Assembly (NCBI RefSeq): GCF_018742245.1
Contig: NZ_CP036132.1
Coordinates: 1,359,001-1,423,000, forward strand
Reading direction: 5' to 3'
DNA: 64,000 nucleotides
From: Bacillus mycoides
GTDB taxonomy: Bacteria > Bacillota > Bacilli > Bacillales > Bacillaceae_G
Positions 18,966 to 27,245 of this stretch are shown in pieces. Under the pieces are notes generated by a model. That model saw only the letters and a list, made by a program, of their open reading frames with translations. It was not told where the DNA came from and did not search any database. Position numbers and translations under genes: made by a program. Every line of letters starts with the position of its first letter. Positions within the stretch are counted from its first letter, which is position 1.

Positions 18966-19997
18966 GACCATCACATGATGGCCTAGGGAAGGGGACAATT
19001 TATGTCAATTTAATTAGGGATGGAAAGCTGTTCAAGACACTGGGGAATGTCTTATAAATTAGGGAGGAACAGCTCCGATACATACAATATAAAAGATAGA
19101 TGTGACCTAGATGTGAACATAGAGTGAAAGAGAGAGGGAGTTTTAAGTAAGAAGAAAGAGAGAATAAAAAAATAAGACCATCACATATAGGATGGCCTAG
19201 GGAAGGGGACAATTTATGTCAATTTAATTAGGGATGGAAAGCTGTTCAAGACACTGGGGAATGTCTTATAAATTAGGGAGGAACAGCTCCGATACATACA
19301 ATATAAAAGATAGATGTGACCTAGATGTGAACATAGAGTGAAAGAGAGAGGGAGTTTTAAGTAAGAAGAAAGAGAGAATAAAAAAATAAGACCATCACAT
19401 ATAGGATGGTCAAGGGAAGGGGACAATTTATGTCAATTTAATTAGGGATGGAAGCTATTCAAAGACACTGGGGAATGTCTTATAAATTAGGGAGGAATAG
19501 CTCCGATACGTATACTATAAAAGGTAGATGTGACCTAGATGTGAACATGGAGTGAAAGAGAGAGGGAGTTTTAAGTAAGAAGAAAGAGAGAATAAAAAAA
19601 TAAGACCATCACATATAGGATGGTCAAGGAAGGGGACAATTTATGTCAATTTAATTAGGGATGGAAGCTATTCAAAGACACTGGGGAATGTCTTATAAAT
19701 TAGGGAGGAATAGCTCCGATACGTATACTATAAAAGGTGGATGTGACCTAGATGTGAACATGGAGTGAAAGAGAGAGGGAGTTTCAAATAAAAGATAGAA
19801 AGAACAAAAAAATAAGACCATCACATATAGGATGGTCAAGGAAGGGGACAATTTATGTCAATTTAATTAGGGATGGAAAGCTGTTCAAGACACTGGGGAA
19901 TGTCTTATAAATTAGGGAGGAACAGCTCCGATACGTATACTATAAAAGGTAGATGTGACCCTCGTGTGAACTTGGAGTGAAAGATATAGGAATTTGA
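18966..19997 (-). repeat. Five tandem ~213-bp repeats, candidate structured non-coding RNA array
   Basis: Copies begin at 18966, 19176, 19390, 19604 and 19816 (spacing 210-214); the last decays after about 19960. Read on the minus strand, each has a conserved TTCACA-17-TTTTAT promoter-like pair, an outer stem around an AAGACA/TGTCTT hairpin, and a GACCATC/GATGGTC hairpin followed by TTATTTTTTT, which looks like a terminator. Outer stem AGCTGTTC/GAACAGCT (copies 1, 2, 5) is AGCTATTC/GAATAGCT in copies 3 and 4, a compensatory change. Each unit would give an RNA of roughly 130 nt. 70-codon open frames inside are not supported by ribosome sites. Confidence 0.7.
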
Positions 19998-20151
19998 AAA
20001 GGGATAAAATAGTTGTTGTAAGAGTTATAGTATAAGTGGAGATATAATAGAGAATATTCTTTTGTAAAACGATAGGAATCTGAATATAAATAAAAGTTGA
20101 AATCTATGAAAAAAAGGATTATGCTCAACTATATTATAAGAATATAAGGTT

Positions 20152-20217
20152 TATCCCGCTACTTGTAGGCTCTTAAAGAGTCTTTATTTATGAGGGGATA
20201 AAAGCTTCACTTGATAA
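20152..20217 (+). repeat. Possible internally deleted bcr1 remnant in the ktr leader
   Basis: It starts TTTATCCCGCTACTTG and ends AAAGCTTCACTTGAT, like the two ends of the bcr1 copy at 22031-22189 (TTTATCCCGCTATTTG and AAAGTTTCACTTTAT), but the interior is only ~35 nt. It lies directly in front of the Ktr gene RBS. Confidence 0.45.
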
Positions 20218-20231
20218 AGGGAGTTAGTGAT

Positions 20232-21575
20232 ATGGAAGTAGCAAAAAAACAAGGGTTGTATAATCGCCTTGTACGATTAAATCCACCACAAATTTTAGCA
20301 TTAGGCTTTTTTTGTTTAATTGTGGTCGGAGGATTGTTATTAAAGTTACCGTTTGCAACGAAAGTACATATTAGTTGGGTAGATGCTTTCTTTACAGCTA
20401 CGTCGGCAGCGACTGTAACGGGTTTAGGTGTTGTAGATACTGCAAGTACGTTTACGATGTTTGGTGAAATTGTTATTATGTTTTTAATTCAAACGGGTGG
20501 TCTCGGCCTTATGACGATTGCCATTTTAATTGTTTGGGTATTAGGTAAAAAAATCGGTTTACGCCACCGATTATTAATTGGAGAAGCATTTAATCAAACA
20601 AATATTGGTGGTCTTGTGAAATTAGTGAAACGAGTTTTTATTTTTTCTATTTGTATCGAGCTAATTGGGGTTATCTTTTTATCGATTCGCTTTATTCCAG
20701 AGTTTGGTTTTGGAAAAGGTTTATACTATAGTATTTTTCACGTTATTGCGTCATATAATAATGCCGGCTTTGCGCTTTGGCCAGATAATTTAACAAGATA
20801 TGTAGGAGATCCTATTATTAATATTGGGATTTGTTCTTTAATTGTAATAGGAGGGTTAGGGTTTACTGTATTAATTGATATATGGTATAGCCGTAGTTTC
20901 CGAAAATTATCACTGCACTCCAAAATCATGATTGTTGGAACGATAGCACTTAATGTTATTGCGATGATTGTGATTTTTGTATTGGAATATAATAATGTGA
21001 AGACTTTGGGACACTTATCTTTAAATGAAAAATTATGGGCTTCGTTCTTCCAAGGAATTACACCTCGTACAGCCGGTTTTAACACGGTAGATTATGGGGG
21101 GATGGAAGAGTCATCGATACTATTTACGATGGTATTAATGTTTATTGGTGCGGGAAGTGTATCGACAGGCGGTGGAATTAAGTTAACGACATTCGTTATT
21201 TTAATTACATCAGTTCTTTCTTTCTTTAGAAAGAAAGAGGATTTTGTTTTATTTCAGCGTACGATTAAAATGTCGACAGTAACGAGAGCGTTAGCAATTG
21301 TCGTTGCTAGTCAAATACTTATTTTTACAGCGGTATTTGTATTAATGCTTACAGAAGATTTCAGTTTTATTCAGTTATTATTTGAGACAATTTCAGCGTT
21401 TGGCACAGTAGGGTTAACAATGGGGATTACTGCAAAGCTATCGGCGTTTGGAAAATGTATTATTATGTTTGTTATGTTTTGTGGATTAATCGGACCGTTA
21501 ACACTTGTGTTCTCTTTGGCACGACCAGCGAAACAAAAAATTAAATATCCATCAGAAGATGTATTTACAGGATAA
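20232..21575 (+). CDS. Ktr potassium uptake system membrane subunit (KtrB/KtrD)
   Basis: 447 aa. The four pore-loop motifs of the Trk/Ktr/HKT superfamily are visible in order: AATVTGLGVVD, SYNNAGFALW, PRTAGFNTVDY and SAFGTVGLTMG. It forms the K+-conducting dimer that works with a cytosolic RCK-type KtrA/KtrC ring, not encoded here. That absence favours the KtrD type. ATG 20232 has AAAGGGAG upstream; the in-frame start at 20211 lacks one. A terminator follows. Confidence 0.93.
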   Translation: MEVAKKQGLYNRLVRLNPPQILALGFFCLIVVGGLLLKLPFATKVHISWVDAFFTATSAATVTGLGVVDTASTFTMFGEIVIMFLIQTGGLGLMTIAILIVWVLGKKIGLRHRLLIGEAFNQTNIGGLVKLVKRVFIFSICIELIGVIFLSIRFIPEFGFGKGLYYSIFHVIASYNNAGFALWPDNLTRYVGDPIINIGICSLIVIGGLGFTVLIDIWYSRSFRKLSLHSKIMIVGTIALNVIAMIVIFVLEYNNVKTLGHLSLNEKLWASFFQGITPRTAGFNTVDYGGMEESSILFTMVLMFIGAGSVSTGGGIKLTTFVILITSVLSFFRKKEDFVLFQRTIKMSTVTRALAIVVASQILIFTAVFVLMLTEDFSFIQLLFETISAFGTVGLTMGITAKLSAFGKCIIMFVMFCGLIGPLTLVFSLARPAKQKIKYPSEDVFTG

Positions 21576-21606
21576 GGTATCCCGCATAAAGCGAGATACC
21601 TTTTTC
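21576..21606. terminator. Terminator downstream of ktr
   Basis: AAGGTATC..GATACCTT stem followed by T5CT4. The convergent gene stop is at 21610. Confidence 0.8.
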
Positions 21607-21609
21607 TTT

Positions 21610-21975
21610 TTAAAAAAGAGAGAACAATAAACCAATAATCGCCGCTCGGAATAATATCGCAATGAGTGCAGCGATACCACCCACAATCGCTGCGGTGCCA
21701 CCAGTTACAGTAGCCCCGCGATTATAAGCGTAAATACCGAGTAAAACAGACACAAGACCAAATAGTGTTGGGAATGTGAATAGTGATAATATTGCTAAAG
21801 CAAGAGCGATAAAACCAGCAGTCGATCCAGCTGCAGATGATCTTACATCATCGTTATCTTTATCATCATAATCAATACGCTGTGGTGCAACTTCAGCTGC
21901 GTATTCTTCTTTATAGTCACTATAATCACTATCTATTCGATCTCTTTTTTTATATTCATCAAATTTCTCAGTCAA
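21610..21975 (-). CDS. DUF4190-like small membrane protein
   Basis: 121 aa. A charged Asp/Tyr/Lys-rich N-terminal half (MTEKFDEYKKRDRIDSDYSD) is followed by two to three hydrophobic segments rich in Gly/Ala (STAGFIALALAILSLFTFPTLFG and GGTAAIVGGIAALIAILF), as in DUF4190 proteins. TTG start at 21975 with AAAGGAGT 7 nt upstream; the ATG at 21993 is part of that RBS. Role unknown. Confidence 0.7.
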   Translation of the reverse strand: MTEKFDEYKKRDRIDSDYSDYKEEYAAEVAPQRIDYDDKDNDDVRSSAAGSTAGFIALALAILSLFTFPTLFGLVSVLLGIYAYNRGATVTGGTAAIVGGIAALIAILFRAAIIGLLFSLF

Positions 21976-22030
21976 AGTAAGGACTCCTTTCATAACAAGG
22001 TTCAATAGTAGTATGTTTCTCTTTACTGTT

Positions 22031-22189
22031 TTTATCCCGCTATTTGCGAGCAGTAAGACTCCCACCTCAAAATTTGGTTGGAGCGAAGAAGTTAGGTGGG
22101 AGTCGGGCTGCCCGTAAACGCCCGATTGGTGAGGGCTAATAATCAGTGGGGAATGAACAAAACCCCCACTGATTAAAGTTTCACTTTAT
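22031..22189 (+). mobile_element. bcr1-type repeat element with TTTAT target duplication
   Basis: About 149 bp (22036-22184) flanked by TTTAT at 22031-22035 and 22185-22189. It contains strong paired segments: GACTCCCACCT/AGGTGGGAGTC, CGGGC/GCCCG and CAGTGGGG/CCCCACTG. From memory this matches bcr1, the abundant non-autonomous B. cereus-group element with TTTAT duplications. It lies between the DUF4190-like gene and the YtfJ-like gene. Confidence 0.85.
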
Positions 22190-22319
22190 CCGAACTTGTA
22201 CAGGGAGTAATATCCAATCGGAAAGTGAAAAATGTTTTTTCAAAATAGGAAAACTTAGTATGACTTCCTCTATTTTGGAAAGTATAAAAAAGAATAATGA
22301 GGAAAGGGTGTAGTACATA

Positions 22320-22727
22320 ATGGAACATCCAATTGAAAATTTAATGAAAACAGCAATGAAAAATTTAAAAGAGATGGTAGATGTAAATACGATTGTTGGA
22401 AGTCCGGTTTCAACAGCTGACGGAAATGTAGTATTAACAGTATCTCAAGTGGCTTTTGGTTTTGGAGCTGGTGGAAGTGACTTTAAAGGGGATTTTATTT
22501 CTGAAAAACATAATAGCGGACAAGGGCAGCATAAAGAGAACAAGCAAAGTCATCCATTCGGAGGCGGAAGCGGGGCTGGGGTTTCTATTAGCCCAGTTGC
22601 TTTTTTAGTAGTTGGCTCTAAGGGTGTGCAAGTATTACACCTCAATAGTAGTACACATTTAATTGAAAAGGCTTTAAATACTGTACCAAGCACTGTAGAT
22701 AAATTTGTAAATGGTCGCCACAAGTGA
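22320..22727 (+). CDS. GerW/YtfJ family sporulation protein
   Basis: 135 aa. Begins MEHPIENLMKTAMKNLKEMVDVNTIVGSPV, with the Gly-rich GFGAGGSDF and GGGSGAGVSISPVAFLVV segments characteristic of YtfJ. B. subtilis GerW (YtfJ) is made in the forespore and affects germination. GGAAAGGGTG upstream of the ATG. Monocistronic. A nearby sporulation promoter could not be identified by eye. Confidence 0.9.
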   Translation: MEHPIENLMKTAMKNLKEMVDVNTIVGSPVSTADGNVVLTVSQVAFGFGAGGSDFKGDFISEKHNSGQGQHKENKQSHPFGGGSGAGVSISPVAFLVVGSKGVQVLHLNSSTHLIEKALNTVPSTVDKFVNGRHK

Positions 22728-22835
22728 ACTTGCATTTTTTAGGAATTATGATATATTAGAAAAAGTGCGCTTTAGGATGATCGGAATAATTGAACTGTAA
22801 ATATATATGATGTGTGGAATAAGGGAGAGGAATTT

Positions 22836-22925
22836 ATGATTAATATCAAAAACTTAGTAGTTGGCTTATTTATGTTAGTAAGCGGTTTTGTTGTATATGT
22901 AATAAAAGAAAAAGCTCCATTCTAA
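22836..22925 (+). CDS. 29-residue single-pass membrane peptide
   Basis: M-I-N-I-K-N followed by a membrane segment LVVGLFMLVSGFVVYV and the tail IKEKAPF. AGGGAGAGG ribosome site 5 nt before the ATG. It is followed by a terminator that contains the stop codon. The compact layout of RBS, frame and terminator argues it is real. Possible roles such as a small toxin or regulatory peptide are only guesses. Confidence 0.6.
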   Translation: MINIKNLVVGLFMLVSGFVVYVIKEKAPF

Positions 22926-22954
22926 AACAGACAAACCGTTAATGTCTGTTTTAA
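22922..22954 (+). terminator. Terminator of the 29-residue peptide gene
   Basis: AAAACAGACA / TGTCTGTTTT stem with a 9-nt loop, beginning at the stop codon. Confidence 0.8.
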
Positions 22955-22968
22955 ATTTGTGAAAAATG

Positions 22969-22997
22969 TTGACAAGTTATTGTATTGGTGTTAGAAT
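22969..22997 (+). promoter_or_regulatory. Strong SigA-type promoter
   Basis: TTGACA (22969-22974), 17-nt spacer, TAGAAT (22992-22997). No coding region of normal size follows before the terminator at 23238-23275. Confidence 0.85.
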
Positions 22998-23003
22998 TTT
23001 AAT

Positions 23004-23275
23004 TCGTGTCTCGGTTAAAGCTAGTGTAAAGTAAATAAATCTTATGAATATAATACGAAAAGTTTGCGAAAGATCGGGTAGTCTTACCAACAACTTTTGT
23101 GAACAAACCCTATAAATTGTATATGTAAGCTTTATATGTATACTAGTGAATCAAGGAGCGGTCAGTGGAACCGTAATGATGAGAGAGAGGTAGGGCTTTC
23201 ATCCAGTATATGTTACTTTCCCGTTAGGTGAATATAAAAAAGAGGGCTCCTTTTGAAAAGGAGCCCTCTTTCTAT
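23004..23275 (+). ncRNA. Candidate non-coding RNA (~270 nt) of unknown class
   Basis: It runs from the promoter at 22969-22997 to the terminator at 23238-23275. Local pairings include AAAAGTT/AACTTTT enclosing GGTA-GTCT-TACC, then CGGT/ACCG and GATGA/TCATC. The only frames are tiny (24 codons from 23044 without RBS; GTG-GAA-CCG-TAA and ATG-ATG-AGA-GAG-AGG-TAG after AAGGAG near 23155). No riboswitch class recognised. The strand opposite carries the ykuS gene further down, not overlapping. Confidence 0.55.
23238..23275. terminator. Long perfect hairpin terminator, usable in both directions
   Basis: AAAGAGGGCTCCTTTT / AAAAGGAGCCCTCTTT with a 1-nt loop centre. T tracts on both strands, so it may also end the minus-strand ykuS transcript. 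Confidence 0.85.
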
Positions 23276-23348
23276 AGATAAATTGAAACTATAATCAGTG
23301 AGACCATTCCCGTTAAATGTTAGCTCGCAAATAACGTGATAAAAATGA

Positions 23349-23588
23349 TTAAGTGCGGTTTTCAACTTGTTGACAAATTTCATCTGTTGTTAAACCATGT
23401 GCTTTAATTACAGATCCTTTTATCGATGCATCTGCAATACCCATCATATTAGAATCTTGCCCGGTTACAACGCAACAATCGCATCCATGTGCATCATTTT
23501 CAGAGTTAAGTGAAACGACTTCATGTCCTTGTTGCTGAAGAGCTTGTTGAACATCTGTTAAAGAGTTCTCAACACCAATTCTAGCCAT
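23349..23588 (-). CDS. ykuS: UPF0180 family protein YkuS
   Basis: 79 aa ([20 protein letters not shown]). It has [20 protein letters not shown] in the centre and ends ICQQVENRT, matching the small Bacillus UPF0180 (YkuS) family of unknown function. GGAGGTG 6 nt before ATG 23588; the GTG at 23597 is part of that RBS. Confidence 0.85.
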   Translation of the reverse strand: MARIGVENSLTDVQQALQQQGHEVVSLNSENDAHGCDCCVVTGQDSNMMGIADASIKGSVIKAHGLTTDEICQQVENRT

Positions 23589-23674
23589 AATTTTCACCTC
23601 CTACCACCTAGTTGCTAGTATGCTCAAGTCCATAGCATATATTTATGAAAAGATGGTAGGAAGAGAATATTTGT

Positions 23675-23914
23675 TTAGTCGTTATATACACCAGTAAGCA
23701 TTTGACTAACGAATTGATCATTTAATGTATCTTGTGCTGAACTGTTATTGGATTGAATATCGATTGAAGCTGTATAGTTGTTATGTTTCCTGCTATTTGG
23801 TTCTACTTCAACGTAATTATCGAATTTACAAAATCCTTTCGTATCCATTAGATCAAATAGTTGTAGCATTTCTACTACCTCTTGTCTTGTTCCTTTAATT
23901 TGTACACACGCCAT
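23675..23914 (-). CDS. Small hypothetical protein
   Basis: 79 aa (MACVQIKGTRQEVVEMLQLF). An N-terminal beta-alpha unit of ~40 residues with two Cys, then a polar Asn/Ser-rich tail. AAGGAGG 8 nt before the ATG. Unrecognised; similar short proteins occur across the B. cereus group in my memory, but I cannot name a family securely. Separate unit upstream of ykuS. Confidence 0.7.
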   Translation of the reverse strand: MACVQIKGTRQEVVEMLQLFDLMDTKGFCKFDNYVEVEPNSRKHNNYTASIDIQSNNSSAQDTLNDQFVSQMLTGVYND

Positions 23915-24175
23915 TTTTATTTCCTCCTTCAATTTGACAAATTGTTTTTTAAAAATAGGATTATGATTACTAAATGAAAAATATGAATGTTATTTTTAGA
24001 CAGCGTTATTTTTGTTATTTTCCCCCTTTTTCACCAAAAGTCGTCGTATATTCCCGAATTTATAAAATCGGACGTCCGTTTATTGAATACAATAGATTCG
24101 TATCAATTGGCGAAAACCCTTCTTTTAAACAAATATTTTTTTAGTAGAATTTGGCGAAAAAAAAATTTTGACTTT

Positions 24176-24191
24176 TTGTAAACGTTAACAA
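24176..24191 (+). promoter_or_regulatory. cre site (CcpA), full consensus match
   Basis: TTGTAAACGTTAACAA fits WTGNNARCGNWWWCAW at every position. CcpA links branched-chain amino acid synthesis to carbon supply in B. subtilis. Confidence 0.75.
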
Positions 24192-24240
24192 TGTTGTTAA
24201 ATCAATATAATCAAAGATGTACGTACGATTAAAAATTAAA

Positions 24241-24255
24241 AATTTTCTAAAAATT
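24241..24255 (+). promoter_or_regulatory. CodY box, 14 of 15
   Basis: AATTTTCTAAAAATT differs from AATTTTCWGAAAATT only at position 9. CodY with GTP and branched-chain amino acids is the expected repressor. Confidence 0.8.
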
Positions 24256-24329
24256 CACTTGATTTATTTGAAAAGGAGAGTAAACTAGGAAACAATAAAA
24301 AACTCATAGAACATAGGGGGCGCTTTCAA

Positions 24330-25226
24330 GTGAACGAGCAGTGGATTTTCTTAAATGGAGAATTTGTTCCAAAAGACGAAGCAAAGGTTTCAGTATATGA
24401 CCATGGCTATTTATATGGCGATGGAGTGTTCGAAGGAATTAGGGTATATAGCGGTAATGTTTTCCGTTTGAGAGAGCATCTTGTCCGGTTATATGAATCA
24501 GCGAAATCCATCATGTTAGAAATTCCATATACGTTAGAAGAAGCAACGAAAATCGTTGTTGAAACGATTCGACAAAACAAACTATCTAATGGATATATCC
24601 GCCTCGTTGTATCAAGAGGACCTGGGAATTTGGGATTAGATCCCGATTCTTGTACGAAACCAAATGTAGTAGTAATTGCAGAGCAATTATCTTTATTTCC
24701 ACAAGAATATTATGAAAAAGGGATTCCGATTATAACAGTTGCAACGCGTCGTAATCGCCCGGATGTTTTATCGCCTCAAGTAAAATCTTTAAATTACTTA
24801 AATAATATTTTAGTTCGCATTGAGGCGAAACTAGCTGGAGTACAAGAAGCACTTATGTTAAATGACCAAGGATATGTAGCTGAAGGCTCTGGAGATAACG
24901 TATTTATTGTGAAGGGAAATAAATTAATTACACCACCAAGTTCTGCTGGAGCGTTAGAAGGTATTACACGAAACGCGATTTTAGAAATCGGTGAAAAACT
25001 TGGATATGACGTAAGAGAAGAATTATTTACAAGGCACGATGTATATGTAGCTGATGAAGTGTTTTTAACAGGAACAGCTGCTGAAGTAATTGCTGTTACG
25101 ACAGTAGATGGAAGAACGATTGGTTTAGGGAGAACAGGGCCACATACGAATCGTTTATTAGAAGAATTCCGTAAATTAGTTGTAGAAGATGGAGAGAAAA
25201 TTTACGAAGAAAATAAAGTTGGATAA
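24330..25226 (+). CDS. ilvE: Branched-chain amino acid aminotransferase
   Basis: 298 aa class IV PLP aminotransferase. Signatures: YLYGDGVFEGIRVY near residues 28-41, the catalytic Lys in SPQVKSLNYLNNI, and EGSGDNVFIVKG. Transfers amino groups to the 2-keto acids of Val, Leu and Ile in the last step. GTG start with AGGGGGCG upstream. It stands in front of the T-box, so only the genes after it are under tRNA control, while the whole cluster shares the CodY/cre promoter. Confidence 0.95.
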   Translation: MNEQWIFLNGEFVPKDEAKVSVYDHGYLYGDGVFEGIRVYSGNVFRLREHLVRLYESAKSIMLEIPYTLEEATKIVVETIRQNKLSNGYIRLVVSRGPGNLGLDPDSCTKPNVVVIAEQLSLFPQEYYEKGIPIITVATRRNRPDVLSPQVKSLNYLNNILVRIEAKLAGVQEALMLNDQGYVAEGSGDNVFIVKGNKLITPPSSAGALEGITRNAILEIGEKLGYDVREELFTRHDVYVADEVFLTGTAAEVIAVTTVDGRTIGLGRTGPHTNRLLEEFRKLVVEDGEKIYEENKVG

Positions 25227-25249
25227 TAGCTCTTTATGACATGATAAAG

Positions 25250-25510
25250 CGTTGATAGGGAGGAGTAGTTGACTGTGAAGCCTCACAGAGAGTCGGTGGT
25301 TGCTGGAAACCGATGGTTCACGTCGACGAACATCACCCTTGAGTGCTAAGCTGAAGTGTTTGTTTAGGCTTAGACGGTAGCTCCGTTATTAGCTAGACTC
25401 ATATCCCGAGTCACTGAGGCAAGAGTAATCTTGCAAAGAAGGGTGGTACCGCGAAATCTTTCGTCCCTTCAGCACATAGCTGGAGTGTGGACGTAGGATT
25501 TTTTTATTTT
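25250..25510 (+). promoter_or_regulatory. T-box leader, probable Ile specifier (ATC)
   Basis: T-box core AAGGGTGGTACCGCG at 25439-25453, stem I with AGAGAGTCGGTGG and AGTA/GAA loop-E elements. The specifier loop 3' strand is GAACATCACC, giving ATC at 25332-25334. Terminator: CGTCC-CTTCAGC / GCTGGAG-TGT-GGACG at 25462-25493 then a run of T. Uncharged tRNA-Ile is expected to stabilise the antiterminator and allow ilvB-leuD transcription. The alternative codon CAT (25331) would be His, which does not fit the genes. Confidence 0.92.
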
Positions 25511-25544
25511 ATAAATGTTTAAAAAAAGGGGGCTTATAAGAAAA

Positions 25545-27245
25545 ATGTCTTCAAAAACGGAAGAGAAACTGGCAACTGGTGCACAGCTATTGTTAGAAGC
25601 GCTAGAAAAGGAAGAAGTAGAAGTGATTTTCGGGTATCCAGGTGGTGCGGTTTTACCTCTATATGATGCGCTTTATGATTGTGAAATTCCGCATATTTTA
25701 ACGAGGCATGAGCAAGGTGCAATTCATGCTGCTGAAGGATATGCAAGAATTACAGGGAATCCAGGAGTGGTAATTGCAACAAGTGGACCGGGTGCTACAA
25801 ATGTTATTACTGGTTTAGCTGACGCGATGATTGATTCATTACCGCTTGTTGTATTTACAGGGCAAGTAGCAACAACGTTAATCGGAAGTGATGCTTTCCA
25901 AGAAGCAGATATTATGGGGCTTACGATGCCGGTGACAAAACATAATTATCAAGTGCGAAAAGCATCGGATTTACCCCGAATTATTAAAGAAGCATTTCAT
26001 ATCGCTAGAACAGGAAGACCGGGCCCAGTCGTAATTGACCTTCCGAAAGATATGGTAGTAGAGCAAGGCGAGAGATGTAGCGACGTACAAATGGATTTAC
26101 CAGGATACCAGCCTAATTATGAACCGAATCTACTACAAATAAACAAATTATTACAAGCGATTGAGGTCTCAAAAAAGCCATTAATTTTAGCTGGAGCAGG
26201 TGTATTGCATGCGAAAGCATCGAAAGAATTAACAAGCTTTGCTCGCAAATATCATATTCCAGTTGTTCATACATTACTTGGTCTTGGCGGGTTTCCGCCA
26301 GATGATGAACTATTTCTAGGGATGGGAGGAATGCACGGTTCATACACCGCAAATATGGCGTTATATGAATGTGACTTACTTATTAATATAGGTGCAAGAT
26401 TTGATGATCGTCTTACTGGGAATTTAGCTTATTTTGCTAAAGAAGCGATTGTCGCACATATAGATATTGATCCAGCGGAAATTGGGAAAAATGTGCCGAC
26501 TGAAATCCCTATTGTTGCGAGTGCGAAGCAAGCATTAGAAGCTATACTCACTTTTAAAGAAGGGGAAGTAGATTATAATGATTGGCTTTCGTTATTGAAT
26601 AGTAGAAAAGAAAAATATCCTCTTTCTTACAAAGAACATGCAGAACGTATTAAACCTCAATATGCAATTGATATGCTATACGAAATTACGAAAGGAGAAG
26701 CGATTGTAACAACAGATGTTGGGCAACATCAAATGTGGGCAGCTCAATATTATCCATTGAAAAACCCAGATAGATGGGTAACTTCTGGGGGATTGGGAAC
26801 AATGGGCTTCGGGTTTCCAGCAGCAATAGGTGCACAAATCGCAAAGCCTGAAGAACTAGTTATTGCAATTGTCGGTGATGCTGGATTTCAAATGACCTTG
26901 CAAGAACTTAGTGTGTTGAAAGAGCATTCTTTACCGGTTAAAGTTTTTATTTTAAATAATGAAGCTTTAGGGATGGTAAGACAATGGCAAGAGGAATTTT
27001 ATAATAGGCGATATTCGCACTCCTTACTTTCATGCCAACCAGATTTTGTCGCACTTGCCAATGCATATGGTATAAAAGGTGTTCGTATTGAAGACCCACT
27101 TCTTGCAAAGCAACAATTACAGTATGCAATTGAATTAAGAGAGCCAGTCGTAATTGATTGCCGCGTACTTCAATCTGAAAAGGTTATGCCGATGGTTGCA
27201 CCAGGGAAAGGGGTTCACCAAATGGAGGGGGTGGAGAAAAGGTGA
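25545..27245 (+). CDS. ilvB: Acetolactate synthase large subunit
   Basis: 566 aa ThDP enzyme. [17 protein letters not shown] at the N terminus, catalytic Glu in [25 protein letters not shown] in the centre, ThDP/Mg motif [29 protein letters not shown]. Condenses pyruvate with pyruvate or 2-oxobutyrate. ATG 25545 is preceded by AGGGGG at a rather long 13 nt; an ATG at 25515 lacks any RBS. Overlaps ilvN by 4 bp. Confidence 0.97.
   Translation: MSSKTEEKLATGAQLLLEALEKEEVEVIFGYPGGAVLPLYDALYDCEIPHILTRHEQGAIHAAEGYARITGNPGVVIATSGPGATNVITGLADAMIDSLPLVVFTGQVATTLIGSDAFQEADIMGLTMPVTKHNYQVRKASDLPRIIKEAFHIARTGRPGPVVIDLPKDMVVEQGERCSDVQMDLPGYQPNYEPNLLQINKLLQAIEVSKKPLILAGAGVLHAKASKELTSFARKYHIPVVHTLLGLGGFPPDDELFLGMGGMHGSYTANMALYECDLLINIGARFDDRLTGNLAYFAKEAIVAHIDIDPAEIGKNVPTEIPIVASAKQALEAILTFKEGEVDYNDWLSLLNSRKEKYPLSYKEHAERIKPQYAIDMLYEITKGEAIVTTDVGQHQMWAAQYYPLKNPDRWVTSGGLGTMGFGFPAAIGAQIAKPEELVIAIVGDAGFQMTLQELSVLKEHSLPVKVFILNNEALGMVRQWQEEFYNRRYSHSLLSCQPDFVALANAYGIKGVRIEDPLLAKQQLQYAIELREPVVIDCRVLQSEKVMPMVAPGKGVHQMEGVEKR

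Larger units (their letters stand above)
23915..24329 (+). promoter_or_regulatory. Upstream control region of the ilv-leu cluster
   Basis: 415 bp without a gene. Contains a consensus cre (24176-24191) and a CodY box (24241-24255). Two promoter candidates: TTAACA-15-TATAAT (24185-24211) and TTGATT-16-TAAACT (24259-24286). With the second, cre would lie about -110 and CodY about -47, an arrangement close to the B. subtilis ilvB promoter region where CcpA activates and CodY represses. Confidence 0.6.

Noticed and set aside
19000..19426. Two identical 70-codon minus-strand frames in the tandem repeats
   Set aside because: No ribosome site; the frame is lost in the later copies by small indels, while the RNA stems are kept.
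18966..19997. CRISPR array
   Set aside because: Units are ~213 bp and nearly identical along their whole length; no short repeats with variable spacers and no cas genes.
20120..20231. c-di-AMP (ydaO-type) riboswitch upstream of ktr
   Set aside because: Too short and lacking the conserved core; the sequence looks like bcr1 ends instead.
23987..24181. 64-codon frame upstream of ilvE
   Set aside because: No ribosome site, odd composition, overlaps the cre site.
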